Shown: piece after piece, positions 34,386 to 43,885 of the stretch
Position numbering within the stretch: position 1 is the first letter of the stretch
Layout of the letters: each line of letters begins with the position of its first letter
NCBI RefSeq assembly: GCF_023380225.1
Contig: NZ_CP093362.1
Span: forward strand, 992,001-1,056,000
DNA from: Apilactobacillus apisilvae
Lineage (GTDB): Bacteria > Bacillota > Bacilli > Lactobacillales > Lactobacillaceae
Direction: 5' to 3'
Length of the DNA stretch: 64,000 bases
Notes under the pieces: model-generated
Databases searched by the model: none
What the model was told of the DNA's origin: nothing
What the model saw: the letters and a program-made list of their open reading frames with translations, nothing else
Position numbers and translations under genes: made by a program

Positions 34386-34923
34386 ATCTAAAATGTGGAT
34401 GATTTCCCGCATTAAATCCTGAAATAATTGTGGGTAGAATTGATAAACAAAAGGCTACAAACAAAACAATCATCAAAATATTAATCCATTTATTTTTAAT
34501 TTTAATTCCAAATTTCTTCATCAATTTATCTATTTTCATAACAGCAACGAAATTAATAATACATATAACCATTATAAACATCTCTGCTGTATCATTTAAT
34601 TTAACAATATTTAAAGCATCGATAATTAAAATAACTAAAAATAATATATTAGTTGTTACCAATAATTGACTAATTGGCTTCATTCCACTTATAACATCTT
34701 TCTTTTTTAAATATTCCTTCATTCCGTTATCCTCCTTTAATAGTAAGTTTAGTGATATATCATAATATTCACTCAACTTAATCAAGCTTGTAATGTCAGG
34801 ATATGTTTTTTCATTTTCCCAACTAGAAATGGTTTGTCTTGAAACAATCATATATTTTGCGACTGTTTCTTGAGTTAAAATTTTGTCTTGGCGAGCTTTT
34901 TTCAATCGTTCTCCAAATTGCAT
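34384..34923 (-). CDS. XRE-family regulator with C-terminal membrane helices
   Basis: 179 residues: a Cro/C1-type HTH at 1-62 (LKKARQDKILTQETVAKYMIVSRQTISSWENEKTYPD), then a linker and three hydrophobic helices (LLVTTNILFLVILIIDALN, MFIMVICIINFVAVM, WINILMIVLFVAFCLSI). This HTH-plus-membrane plan suggests a regulator that senses membrane state or a membrane ligand. It likely controls itself; no partner transporter is adjacent. ATG 34923, with GAGGTG upstream. Confidence 0.85.
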   Translation of the reverse strand: MQFGERLKKARQDKILTQETVAKYMIVSRQTISSWENEKTYPDITSLIKLSEYYDISLNLLLKEDNGMKEYLKKKDVISGMKPISQLLVTTNILFLVILIIDALNIVKLNDTAEMFIMVICIINFVAVMKIDKLMKKFGIKIKNKWINILMIVLFVAFCLSILPTIISGFNAGNHPHFR

Positions 34924-35298
34924 ATATTTATCACCTCTTGTTGTTTAAAATATTAGTTTAAATTTTAATGAAATACTAGCAATGATTCCTTGCAACATTG
35001 ATTTAACAGCATTTTAAATATAAAAAGCAATATAAAAATAAAATCATTTAAGATAATAATAAATTTTACTTAGTTAATAATAAGATTGAACAATTCTTAT
35101 ATAAATTTTTAAAACATTAAGTTTTTTAAACAAATAATTACCATTTCTACGGCTTTATGAGAAAATTAAAAGTTTATAATGGTTCGCTATACACTATTTG
35201 AATTACTTTTCAAGAATGTAATTACACTATATCTATGTGTTAATCTGGAAACAGACACAATTTATAGTGTATTTTTTATTTTGAAAGGTTCTGTATAA
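34924..35298. other. Intergenic stretch between the XRE gene and nrdD
   Basis: 375 bases, very AT-rich. The right part carries the NrdR box pair (35224-35270). A further ACACTATTTGAAT half-box lies at 35191, 33 bases before the first full box. The left part carries the XRE gene leader. No gene or RNA recognised. Confidence 0.4.
35224..35270 (+). promoter_or_regulatory. NrdR box pair upstream of nrdD
   Basis: ACACAATTTATAGTGT (35255-35270) is a good 16-bp NrdR box (ACACWATATATWGTGT type). ACACTATATCTATGTGT (35224-35240) is a second, imperfect one with one extra base. Their starts are 31 bp apart, about three helical turns, which is the spacing known for paired NrdR sites. NrdR would repress the reductase genes when dATP is high. 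Confidence 0.65.
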
Positions 35299-37473
35299 AT
35301 GTTAGACACTCTATTCAACCATTTAAATGTTATCAAGAACACTGGAGACAAAACTCCATTTTATAAATACAAAATTGATTATATTTTTGATCAGTTTAAA
35401 TTTTCTGATGAAACTAGAACTAAATTTTTTGAAAAATTAAACTTATTGACAAAAGATACAAGTGAAATCACAGCAGTACATATTCATGATTTTATAATTC
35501 AATTTCTAGAAGAAAATAATCTTTTAGATAATAAAAAACAATATTTAGATTTTCAAAAAAAGGATCAAGAAAAATTTGCAAAAGCCACTGATGTTGAACA
35601 CAAAATTAATCAATTATTTGGTCGTGAAGATCGAGTTGTTCATGAAAACGCCAATAAGGATAGTAATGTTTTCAATACGCAACGGGACTTAGAAGCTGGT
35701 GCTGCTAGTAAAGCAATTGGTCTAAAAATGCTGCCAGGAATAGTAGCGAAAGCTCATTTACGCGGTGATATCCATTGGCATGATTTAGATTATTCACCTG
35801 CAACTCCTGAAACGAATTGTTGTTTAGTCGACTTTAAAGAAATGCTAACGAATGGTTTTAAGATTGGTAATGCTGAAGTTAAATCACCTCGTTCGATTCA
35901 AACTGCCACTGCGCAAGTTTCACAAATCATTGCCAATGTTGCTTCACTACAATATGGTGGACTATCGTTTGATCGTGCTGATGAAGTTTTAGCACCATTT
36001 GCTGAAATTAATTATAAAAAACATTTAGAAGTAGCTAAAAAATGGGTGCCAAAAGATGAACAAGCTGCTTATGCCAAAGATAGTACGAAGCAAGATATCT
36101 ATGATGCCATGCAATCACTAGAATATGAAATTAACACTTTGTATTCATCCCAAGGTCAAACCCCATTTACCACCGTTAGTTTTGGCTTAGGAATTAATTG
36201 GATTGAAAAAGAAATTCAAATCGATATTTTAAAAATTAGAATTAAAGGTTTAGGAAAAGAACGTCGTACTGCTATCTTCCCCAAGTTAATTTATACCTTG
36301 AAGAAAGGTCTTAACTTAAAACCAAATGATCCTAATTATGACGTGAAAGAATGGGCAATTGATTGTGCCACAAAACGGATGTATCCAGATATTTTAATGT
36401 ATGACAAACTTTGTGAAATCACTGGTAACTTTAAGGCTCCCATGGGGTGTCGTTCATTTGTTCCCAAATGGGTTAGTCCTGAAGGTAAGGAAGTCAATGC
36501 TGGTCGTATGAACTTAGGAGTAGTTACTGTTAATTTACCAAGAATTGCTTTATTTGCTAAAGGAAACAAAGAACTATTCTGGAAGATTTTTGATGAAAAA
36601 TTACGCATTGTCCATCAAGCCATGGCATATCGAATTGAACGCACTAAACAAGCCAAGCCCGACAATGCTCCATTACTTTATAAATATGGTGCCTTTGGTA
36701 AACGCTTGAATTCTGATGATGATGTTGACCAATTATTCAATAATGAACGAGCAACTGTCTCATTAGGATACATTGGACTTTATGAAGTTGCGACTTCCAT
36801 CTATGGACCTGATTGGGAAAACAATGATGAAGCACATGAGTTCACGGTTAGCATTGTGCGTGAACTAAATAATTTATGTAAGAAATGGTCAAAACAAAGT
36901 GGTTATCACTATAGTTTATATTCAACTCCTGCTGAATCATTAACTGACACCTTTGCTCAAGATGATATTGAAAAGTTTGGCAAGATTACTGATATTACTG
37001 ATAAAGAATACTACACTAACAGCTTTCACTATGATGTTAGAAAACGCCCTAATCCATTTGAAAAATTAACTTTCGAAGAAGCATATCCTCATTATGCCTC
37101 AGCTGGATTCATTCATTACTGTGAATATCCTAACTTAAAACAAAATCCGAAAGCTTTAGAAGCAGTATGGGATTGGGCATATGATCACGTCGGTTATTTA
37201 GGTACTAATACTTCGATTGATAAATGTTTCAAATGTGGCTTTAAAGGTGATTTCAAGTCCACTGCACGTGGCTTTGAATGTCCACAATGTGGAAACCATA
37301 ACCCTAAATACTGTGATGTGGTTAAAAGAACTTGTGGTTACCTAGGTAATCCTCAAGCACGACCAATGGTCCATGGTCGTCACGTTGAAATTTCATCACG
37401 TCAAAAGAATATGTCGAAAGGAATGATTAAAGATGTCGCAAAGGAAGAGACAGCCAAACAATCCAAAGCCTAA
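35299..37473 (+). CDS. nrdD: Anaerobic (class III) ribonucleoside-triphosphate reductase
   Basis: 724 residues, the expected length. It reduces NTPs to dNTPs without oxygen, using a glycyl radical. The C-terminal zinc site is CFKCGF...CPQCG, and the radical motif RTCGYLGNPQARPMVHGR contains the glycyl-radical Gly. The active-site stretch around TNCCLVDFKEML holds the Cys pair, and MGCRSFVPKW is another conserved Cys segment. ATG 35299 with GAAAGG upstream. It overlaps nrdG by 41 bases, so the pair is coupled. Confidence 0.97.
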   Translation: MLDTLFNHLNVIKNTGDKTPFYKYKIDYIFDQFKFSDETRTKFFEKLNLLTKDTSEITAVHIHDFIIQFLEENNLLDNKKQYLDFQKKDQEKFAKATDVEHKINQLFGREDRVVHENANKDSNVFNTQRDLEAGAASKAIGLKMLPGIVAKAHLRGDIHWHDLDYSPATPETNCCLVDFKEMLTNGFKIGNAEVKSPRSIQTATAQVSQIIANVASLQYGGLSFDRADEVLAPFAEINYKKHLEVAKKWVPKDEQAAYAKDSTKQDIYDAMQSLEYEINTLYSSQGQTPFTTVSFGLGINWIEKEIQIDILKIRIKGLGKERRTAIFPKLIYTLKKGLNLKPNDPNYDVKEWAIDCATKRMYPDILMYDKLCEITGNFKAPMGCRSFVPKWVSPEGKEVNAGRMNLGVVTVNLPRIALFAKGNKELFWKIFDEKLRIVHQAMAYRIERTKQAKPDNAPLLYKYGAFGKRLNSDDDVDQLFNNERATVSLGYIGLYEVATSIYGPDWENNDEAHEFTVSIVRELNNLCKKWSKQSGYHYSLYSTPAESLTDTFAQDDIEKFGKITDITDKEYYTNSFHYDVRKRPNPFEKLTFEEAYPHYASAGFIHYCEYPNLKQNPKALEAVWDWAYDHVGYLGTNTSIDKCFKCGFKGDFKSTARGFECPQCGNHNPKYCDVVKRTCGYLGNPQARPMVHGRHVEISSRQKNMSKGMIKDVAKEETAKQSKA

Positions 37474-38014
37474 AGAATGGCTTGCTGATGATTTAAGTTT
37501 ACAATATATTGCCGATTACAAGCCCTTTAACTTCGTTGATGGTGAAGGTATTCGTTGTAGTATTTATGTTAGTGGCTGTAATTTTCATTGCCCTGGTTGC
37601 TATAATGTGGCATCGCAAAACTTCCATTATGGACAACCATATTCAAAAGACTTAGAAGATCAAATCATTGAAGATATGAAAGCCGATTATGTTCAAGGAT
37701 TAACGCTTTTAGGTGGTGAACCCTTCTTGAATACCCAAGTTTGTTTACAATTATGCAAACGAGTTCGGAAAGAATTTGGCAATAACAAGGATATTTGGTC
37801 ATGGTCAGGTTACCGCTGGGAAGAATTAATGAAGGAATCTTATGATAAATTAAAATTATTATCGATGATCGATATTTTAGTTGATGGGCGTTTTATGGAA
37901 GATAAAAAAGATTTAACTTTGCAATTTCGCGGTAGTTCTAACCAACGAATTATTAATGTACCAAAATCATTAGAACAAGATAAAGTTGTGATTTGGGACA
38001 AACTAGTTCATTAG
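37433..38014 (+). CDS. nrdG: Anaerobic ribonucleotide reductase activating protein (radical SAM)
   Basis: 193 residues. The radical SAM cluster motif is CNFHCPGCYN (CxxxCxxC) near residue 49, followed by GLTLLGGEPFLN (GGEP SAM-binding). It cleaves S-adenosylmethionine with a [4Fe-4S] cluster to install the glycyl radical on NrdD. Starts inside nrdD at ATG 37433, ten bases after AAAGGA. The next gene, sufC, begins 14 bases after its stop. Confidence 0.96.
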   Translation: MSQRKRQPNNPKPKEWLADDLSLQYIADYKPFNFVDGEGIRCSIYVSGCNFHCPGCYNVASQNFHYGQPYSKDLEDQIIEDMKADYVQGLTLLGGEPFLNTQVCLQLCKRVRKEFGNNKDIWSWSGYRWEELMKESYDKLKLLSMIDILVDGRFMEDKKDLTLQFRGSSNQRIINVPKSLEQDKVVIWDKLVH

Positions 38015-38028
38015 AAGGAGGCCCTACT

Positions 38029-38802
38029 TTGTTAGAAATTAAAAATTTGCACGTTAAAATTAACGAAAATGGTAAAGAAGTTATCAAGGGATTGAACCTA
38101 ATAATTCCAGATGGTGAAGTCCATGTGATTATGGGACCTAATGGAACTGGTAAATCCACCCTTTCACAAACAATCATGGGGTCCCCCAAATATAGGATCA
38201 CCAGTGGTGAAATCTATTTTAATGGGACCGAATTAAATGAATTGGCCACTGATGAACGCGCTCGATTAGGTTTATTTATTGGAATGCAATATCCAACTGA
38301 AATTAGTGGAATTAAAAATGTTGATTTTATTCATGCAGCTATGAATGCAATTAAACCGGATGATGAAAAAGTTAGTGTTTTAGAATTTATGCAACGTTTA
38401 GATCAGGTAATGGAATTTTTAGATATTCCAGAAGACTATACCAATCGTTACTTAAATGAAGGCTTTTCTGGTGGTGAAAAAAAGCGCAATGAAATTCTTC
38501 AGATGATGATGATTCAACCCAATTTAGCAATTCTTGATGAAATCGATTCAGGCTTAGATATCGATGCATTAAAAGTCGTTTCAAAGGGAATTAATAAAAT
38601 GCGTGATAATCAGTTCAGTTCATTAATTATCACGCATTATGATCGGATTTTAAAATATGTTCGACCCGACGTAGTTCACGTTATGATGGATGGTCGGGTT
38701 GTTACCAGTGGTAATTATCATTTAGCTGAGCAATTAGAAGCTGGGGGATATGCAACATTACGTGATAAATTAGGAATTGATGCAAAGTTGGTGGATGACT
38801 AA
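38029..38802 (+). CDS. sufC: SufC, Fe-S cluster assembly ATPase
   Basis: 257 residues. Walker A GPNGTGKST, ABC signature FSGGEKKRNEI, Walker B LAILDEIDSGLDIDAL, and the H-loop ITHYDRIL. The EIDSGLDIDAL form is diagnostic for SufC rather than transporter ATPases. The start is TTG 38029, seven bases after AAGGAGG, giving the usual N-terminus LLEIKNLHVKI. Drives conformational change in the SufBCD scaffold complex in the cytosol. First gene of sufCDSUB; directly downstream of nrdG. Confidence 0.96.
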   Translation: MLEIKNLHVKINENGKEVIKGLNLIIPDGEVHVIMGPNGTGKSTLSQTIMGSPKYRITSGEIYFNGTELNELATDERARLGLFIGMQYPTEISGIKNVDFIHAAMNAIKPDDEKVSVLEFMQRLDQVMEFLDIPEDYTNRYLNEGFSGGEKKRNEILQMMMIQPNLAILDEIDSGLDIDALKVVSKGINKMRDNQFSSLIITHYDRILKYVRPDVVHVMMDGRVVTSGNYHLAEQLEAGGYATLRDKLGIDAKLVDD

Positions 38803-39959
38803 TGAGTCTTTCGATTCAAGAATTTACACAACAAAATAACGAACCACAATGGTTATCAGTTAAAAGAATGGTAGCAGCTAAAATCGCTCCAACTCTTTCC
38901 ATTGAAAACCAGCAACGATCATTCAATTTTAATCAGCCAGAATTAAATTACTCGGAACTTAACACTAATAACCAAGCCAATTTAATTCATAAAAATGATC
39001 GAGTCATTGCTATGGATTTATTTGTAGCTGCCAGCAAATATCCTGAATTAATCCAAGAAAACTTAATGGAAAAAGCAATCCCATGGCGTGAAAACCAATT
39101 GAACGCTAACCATTTGGCTTATTTACAATCTGGTGGATTTGTATTTATACCTGATAATAAAGACATTAAAACACCCATTAACGTCAGCAGACTAGTTAAA
39201 CATCACGATCAAGAAAAACATTTATTAATTATTGCAGCTGCTGGTTCAAAAGCTAACCTTATTTTTGAAGATGAAACAAATAATTCTAATAATGATCGAA
39301 TAATGATTGAAGTACTATTAGGTGACCACGCTAAAGTTAATTTTTATGATGCTGCTTTATCGAAAGCTAAAAATTCACATCGAGTTTTAAATGCTTATTT
39401 AGCACAAAATGCTGAATTAAATACTTATGTTGGATTGTTTAATCATTTTAATAGTCGGTATGATAGTAATATTGATTTAGATGGGATTGGCAGTTCAGCA
39501 AATATTAATTTAATTAGTCTAGCTGATAAGCAACAAAAACAATTTATTAAAACCAAAATTACTAATCAAAGTGAACATACTAGTGGCATCATCACTGAAC
39601 GCGGCATTGTTGCCGATGATGCTAGAACGATTTGTGATACAACGGGGCAAATCAAACAAAATGCTCCTAATAGTTATTCTGATCAAAGCAGTCGCTTATT
39701 AACATTATCATCAACTAGTAAAGGTAAAATTGACCCAATTTTACTAATTGATAATCATGATGTTGTTGCTGGACACGCTGCTAGTGTGGGACGCGTAAAT
39801 GCTGACCAATTATATTATTTAAAAACTCGTGGCATTCCAGCAAAAGAAGCTCGTTTATTACTAACTCGTGGATTTTTAACTCCATTAATAAACAAATTTC
39901 CTGATGAAGATATTCGACAAAAAATGATTGTTAATTTAGAGGAGCGAATCAATGGATAA
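38802..39959 (+). CDS. sufD: SufD, Fe-S cluster assembly scaffold subunit
   Basis: 385 residues. The start ATG overlaps the sufC stop (TAATG). The N-terminal part is poorly conserved, as usual. The C-terminal beta-helix region carries the family pattern GRVNADQLYYLKTRGIPAKEARLLLTRGFL (compare SufB DLYYLMSRGLSETEATKMIIMGFI) and VAGHAASVG with the His expected in SufD. Forms the SufBC2D complex. Overlaps sufS by eight bases. Confidence 0.95.
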   Translation: MSLSIQEFTQQNNEPQWLSVKRMVAAKIAPTLSIENQQRSFNFNQPELNYSELNTNNQANLIHKNDRVIAMDLFVAASKYPELIQENLMEKAIPWRENQLNANHLAYLQSGGFVFIPDNKDIKTPINVSRLVKHHDQEKHLLIIAAAGSKANLIFEDETNNSNNDRIMIEVLLGDHAKVNFYDAALSKAKNSHRVLNAYLAQNAELNTYVGLFNHFNSRYDSNIDLDGIGSSANINLISLADKQQKQFIKTKITNQSEHTSGIITERGIVADDARTICDTTGQIKQNAPNSYSDQSSRLLTLSSTSKGKIDPILLIDNHDVVAGHAASVGRVNADQLYYLKTRGIPAKEARLLLTRGFLTPLINKFPDEDIRQKMIVNLEERING

Positions 39960-41163
39960 TCAAAAGATTAGAACAGATTTTCCAATGTTAGTTAAACATC
40001 CCAAATTTATATATTTTGATAACGCTGCAACAACCCAAAAACCACTTTCAGTAATTAAAGCAGTGACTGATTATTATGAAAATGATAATTTCAATGTCCA
40101 TCGCAGTGTTTATTCAGCGGCTGAAAAAACCACCCAAATGTTTGAAGAATGTCGTAATAAAGTAGCTAAATTTATCAATGCTAAAACCAATCAATCAATT
40201 GTTTTTACTGCTGGAACAACCCAAGGAATTAATCAAGTCGCAAATGGTTATTATAAATATAATTTAAGTCGTGGTGATGAAATTGTTGTCTCCATTGCTG
40301 AACACCACAGTAATTTATTACCCTGGCAAAATCTTGCTAAAGAAAAAAATGCCAAATTAAAATATATTGATATCAACAATGATGGAACTTTAAATCTAGA
40401 ATCTGCCAAAAAGATAATTACACCTAAAACTAAACTGATAGCAATTACCGCAGTATCTAATGTTTTAGGCAACATTAATAACTTAAATACATTAATTAAA
40501 ATTGCACACCAAAATAATACTGATGTATTGATAGATGCTGCACAAGCCGCACCCGAAATTCCAATCAATGTACAAAAGATAGATGTAGAATGGCTTGCCT
40601 TTTCTGGTCATAAAATGCTAGCACCTACTGGGATTGGTATATTGTATGGTAAGAAAAATTTGTTAGAAACAATGAAGCCGACTCAATTAGGTGGTGAAAT
40701 GATTGAGCATGTCGAAAAAAACAATTTTTCCACTAAGGAGATTCCATATCGCTTAGAAGCTGGTACCCCCAACGTTGAAGGTGTCATTGGATTATCAAAG
40801 GCGGTCGATTATCTAAATAATATTGGTATGATGAATATCCAAAATTATTGTAAAAGCTTAGGTCAATATCTATATGATCAACTATCCAAAATTACTGATG
40901 TAAATGTCTATGGACCAAAAATTCGTCAAACTGGAATTGTCGCTTTCAATATAAAGAATATTCATCCTCATGATGCTGCAACTTATCTAGATTTTAATAA
41001 TATTGCAGTGCGTGCTGGTCAACATTGTGCCGAACCACTAACAAAAAAATTAGGGGTGAATGCTACGTTACGTGCTAGTATATATTTTTATAATAATCAA
41101 GCTGAATGCGATCAATTAGTTAATCAGGTTATTGAAATGAGGTCATTTTTCAATGGAAATTAA
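39952..41163 (+). CDS. sufS: SufS, cysteine desulfurase
   Basis: 403 residues, class V PLP-dependent aminotransferase fold. PLP Lys lies in AFSGHKMLAPTG; the substrate-sulfur Cys is in VRAGQHCAEPL. YFDNAATTQKP near the N-terminus and VHRSVYSAAEKTT are typical SufS segments. It takes sulfur from L-cysteine and, in Firmicutes, passes it to SufU. Overlaps sufD and sufU at its two ends, so the operon is tightly coupled. Confidence 0.96.
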   Translation: MDNQKIRTDFPMLVKHPKFIYFDNAATTQKPLSVIKAVTDYYENDNFNVHRSVYSAAEKTTQMFEECRNKVAKFINAKTNQSIVFTAGTTQGINQVANGYYKYNLSRGDEIVVSIAEHHSNLLPWQNLAKEKNAKLKYIDINNDGTLNLESAKKIITPKTKLIAITAVSNVLGNINNLNTLIKIAHQNNTDVLIDAAQAAPEIPINVQKIDVEWLAFSGHKMLAPTGIGILYGKKNLLETMKPTQLGGEMIEHVEKNNFSTKEIPYRLEAGTPNVEGVIGLSKAVDYLNNIGMMNIQNYCKSLGQYLYDQLSKITDVNVYGPKIRQTGIVAFNIKNIHPHDAATYLDFNNIAVRAGQHCAEPLTKKLGVNATLRASIYFYNNQAECDQLVNQVIEMRSFFNGN

Positions 41164-41578
41164 AGATTTATATCAACGGGTAATTTGGGAAAATGCTAAA
41201 AACTGTCCTAATGACCAAGTCGAAAATGATTCTATTCATCTACATAACCCCACTTGTGGTGATGATATTTTAATTAGTGGTGAATATGAGCATAATATTT
41301 TAACTGATATGAAAATCAAAGCAGATGGCTGTATTATTTTTAAGGCCGCAACTAGCTTTATAAAATCACTTTGCATGAATAAATCTAAATCAGAAATCGA
41401 ACAAATTGTTTTAACTTTTTCTGAATTTATGACTAATAATCAAAATGCTGACAAAAATATATTGGGTGATGCCTTCGTTTTACAATCAGTTAGCCAATTA
41501 CCCATGCGAATTAAATGTGCAATGCTTCCCTTCAAAGCAATTTATCAACTAGTAAATGGAGATGATAGTAATCGATGA
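41153..41578 (+). CDS. sufU: SufU, zinc-dependent sulfurtransferase
   Basis: 141 residues. The three Cys ligands are at NPTCGDDI (C35), ADGCIIFKAATS (C60) and RIKCAMLPF (near 122), with the Asp of CGD; these bind zinc, swapped with SufS His during sulfur transfer. The N-terminus LYQRVIWENAKNC resembles IscU-type scaffolds but lacks the IscU LPPVK motif, which marks the SufU type. Overlaps sufS by 11 and sufB by up to 23 bases. Confidence 0.95.
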   Translation: MEIKDLYQRVIWENAKNCPNDQVENDSIHLHNPTCGDDILISGEYEHNILTDMKIKADGCIIFKAATSFIKSLCMNKSKSEIEQIVLTFSEFMTNNQNADKNILGDAFVLQSVSQLPMRIKCAMLPFKAIYQLVNGDDSNR

Positions 41579-42971
41579 TTCAATTAAACATTTAAATGAT
41601 GATTATCAATATGGATTTAAGGATGATTTTAATCCACTCTATTCAACTGGCGATGGATTAAACGAAGATATCATTCGAGCAATTTCTGCCCACAAAAATG
41701 AACCAACGTGGATATTGGATATTAGATTAAAGGCATTTAAAATTTATCAAAAATTACCCATGCCTGATTTTGGACCGGATTTATCTGATTTAGATTTAAG
41801 TAAAATTAGGTATTTTCAAAAAGCTGCTGATCATGTTTCAAGAGACTGGGATGATGTTCCCGACCAAATCAAAAACACTTTTGAAAAAATTGGCGTTCCA
41901 GAAGCAGAAAGAAAATATTTAGCTGGTGCCGAAGCCCAATATGAATCAGAAGCGGTCTATGCAAATATTAAAAAAGAGTTTAAAGAAATGGGCATTATTT
42001 TTAGTGATACCGATACCGCTTTAAAAGAACATCCTGATTTAGTTAAAGCCTATTTTGGTAAATTAGTAACCCCACAAATGAATAAATTCGCAGCTTTAAA
42101 TACCGCTGTTTGGTCTGGTGGCGTCTTTTTATATGTACCTAAAGGTGTTCACGCTAAGATTCCAATTCAAGCTTTCTTTAGAATTAATGCTGGTCGGACT
42201 GGTCAATTTGAAAGAACTTTAATTATTGTGGATGAAGATGCCAGTGTGAATTATGTTGAAGGATGCACTGCGCCTAGTTACTCAGAAGACAGTTTACATG
42301 CTGCCAATGTCGAGGTTTTTGTCAAAAAGAATGCTTTTTGCCGTTATACAACCATTCAAAACTGGTCGGATAATGTTTATAGTTTAGAAACAAAACGAGC
42401 ATCTGCTGATGAAAATGCAACGATGGAATGGGTTGATGGAAATTTAGGATCAAAAGTAACCATGAAATATCCTAGTATTGATTTAAATGGTCCTAATGCA
42501 ACTGGTACCATGCTATCAATTGCTTTTGCTAACAATGAAATTTATCAAGATACTGGATGCATCATGCGTCATCATGCTCCACATACTTCTTCTAATGTGG
42601 TTTCTAAATCAATTTGCAAATCTGGTGGAATTTGTAATTATCGCGGAACCATTCGGATGAATAAAGAAGCCCATTATTCGAAATCACATATTGAATGTGA
42701 CACGATTATTATGGACGATGAATCTGCTAGTGACACAATTCCGCATAATGAAATTAATAATGGCGATTCTGAAGTTGAACATGAAGCCAAAGTTTCCAAG
42801 ATTTCTGAAACTGACTTATATTATTTAATGAGCCGCGGATTGTCAGAAACTGAAGCTACTAAAATGATAATTATGGGATTTATTGAACCCTTCTCCAATC
42901 AATTACCAATGGAATACGCTGTAGAACTAAATAAACTAATCGATTATCAAATGGAAGATTCAGTGGGTTAG
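41556..42971 (+). CDS. sufB: SufB, Fe-S cluster assembly scaffold
   Basis: 471 residues in the longest form. N-terminal YQYGFKDDFNPLYSTGDGL, central GVFLYVPKGVHAKIPIQAFFRIN, and the C-terminal DLYYLMSRGLSETEATKMI, all SufB signatures; the conserved Cys in VEGCTAP is present. Its start is uncertain: ATG 41556 and ATG 41562 have no well-placed binding site, while GGAG (41559-41562) sits eight bases before ATC 41571, a non-standard start. Last gene of the suf operon; no sufA or iscA-like gene is present here. Confidence 0.94.
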   Translation: MEMIVIDDSIKHLNDDYQYGFKDDFNPLYSTGDGLNEDIIRAISAHKNEPTWILDIRLKAFKIYQKLPMPDFGPDLSDLDLSKIRYFQKAADHVSRDWDDVPDQIKNTFEKIGVPEAERKYLAGAEAQYESEAVYANIKKEFKEMGIIFSDTDTALKEHPDLVKAYFGKLVTPQMNKFAALNTAVWSGGVFLYVPKGVHAKIPIQAFFRINAGRTGQFERTLIIVDEDASVNYVEGCTAPSYSEDSLHAANVEVFVKKNAFCRYTTIQNWSDNVYSLETKRASADENATMEWVDGNLGSKVTMKYPSIDLNGPNATGTMLSIAFANNEIYQDTGCIMRHHAPHTSSNVVSKSICKSGGICNYRGTIRMNKEAHYSKSHIECDTIIMDDESASDTIPHNEINNGDSEVEHEAKVSKISETDLYYLMSRGLSETEATKMIIMGFIEPFSNQLPMEYAVELNKLIDYQMEDSVG

Positions 42972-42976
42972 TTATA

Positions 42977-43013
42977 AATCATAATGTTTCATGTGAAACA
43001 TTATGATTTTTTT
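42977..43013 (+). terminator. Terminator of the suf operon
   Basis: AATCATAATGTTTCA / TGAAACATTATGATT, a 15-bp perfect stem with a 2-base loop and seven T. The top of the stem is also the parS-like sequence. Confidence 0.88.
42985..43000. promoter_or_regulatory. parS-like sequence (possible ParB/Spo0J site)
   Basis: TGTTTCATGTGAAACA differs from the parS consensus TGTTNCACGTGAAACA at one central position. gdpP-rplI-dnaB and walRK, typical origin-proximal genes, are nearby, where parS sites cluster. It may instead be only the tip of the terminator stem. Confidence 0.35.
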
Positions 43014-43128
43014 GTCTCATATTTATTGAAAATTATACGTATAGTGGTAAAGTGTACTTGTAGAAATGTTACAGGAAGTTTATGGATATATTACATAGAG
43101 ATTACAGTAAAGAAGAGAAGGTATAATT

Positions 43129-43836
43129 ATGAACAAAAATATTAAAACAATTTTATACTCATTAATAGCTACATTTACTGTTACAACAGCCATCGGCTCA
43201 ATCAACGCAAATGCTAATACTAAAAAATATAATCATTTTGATAAAGCCGAAACTAGTGCTAAAACCATTACTAAAAATCAAAATTGGGCTGATCGTTTAA
43301 ATAAGCATGGTTATACTTTTAGAATTCAAAAACACCAAATGGATTCTTTTAGTGGTGAATTTACTCGTAATTTAAACCGCAAAAAGCCTTCTAACTATAG
43401 CTTAAAAGATGTTGAAAAGTTTGCTGATAGTAACATGAATTTTCGTGTAAATCATATTTGGAGCTACAAAAATGGTTTAGAAGCCAATGTCGTTTCACAA
43501 TCCGGTAAGGTTAGTGGATGGATTCAATACAATAGTCTATATAATAAAGAACAAGCTAATAAATCATTGAAACCACTTATTAAAATTGAAAATCGAATTG
43601 CCGATAAAGCAGAAGATGTAACCTTTTACCAATATGAAGGTAAGAAAATACATGAAAATAAAATTAATAAAGCTAAAGCTTCAATTAATAATGATTTAAA
43701 ACAAGCACAAACAGAAGCTAACAAATTAACCGGTAACAACAAAAAATTAGCTGATAAATCAATTAAAGAAGCTAAAGTATTCGCTAAAAATAGTGATATT
43801 AAAAATCTTCCAGCATTATTAGTTGGTCGGATGTAA
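43129..43836 (+). CDS. Secreted protein of unknown function
   Basis: 235 residues with a signal peptide (NIKTILYSLIATFTVTTAIGSINANA, cleaved near ANA-NT). The mature part is basic and Asn/Lys-rich, with a predicted C-terminal helical region (INKAKASINNDLKQAQTEANKLTGNNKKLADKSIKEAKVF) that looks coiled-coil. No cell-wall anchor. GAGAAGG precedes ATG 43129. Single gene between two terminators; family not recognised. Confidence 0.75.
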   Translation: MNKNIKTILYSLIATFTVTTAIGSINANANTKKYNHFDKAETSAKTITKNQNWADRLNKHGYTFRIQKHQMDSFSGEFTRNLNRKKPSNYSLKDVEKFADSNMNFRVNHIWSYKNGLEANVVSQSGKVSGWIQYNSLYNKEQANKSLKPLIKIENRIADKAEDVTFYQYEGKKIHENKINKAKASINNDLKQAQTEANKLTGNNKKLADKSIKEAKVFAKNSDIKNLPALLVGRM

Positions 43837-43837
43837 T

Positions 43838-43882
43838 AAAAAATAGGAAACTGAAAATATCATTTCAGTTTCCTATTTTTTT
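43838..43882. terminator. Bidirectional terminator
   Basis: AAAAAATAGGAAACTGAAA / TTTCAGTTTCCTATTTTTT, long perfect stem with a 6-base loop, between convergent genes. Confidence 0.9.
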
Positions 43883-43885
43883 GCA

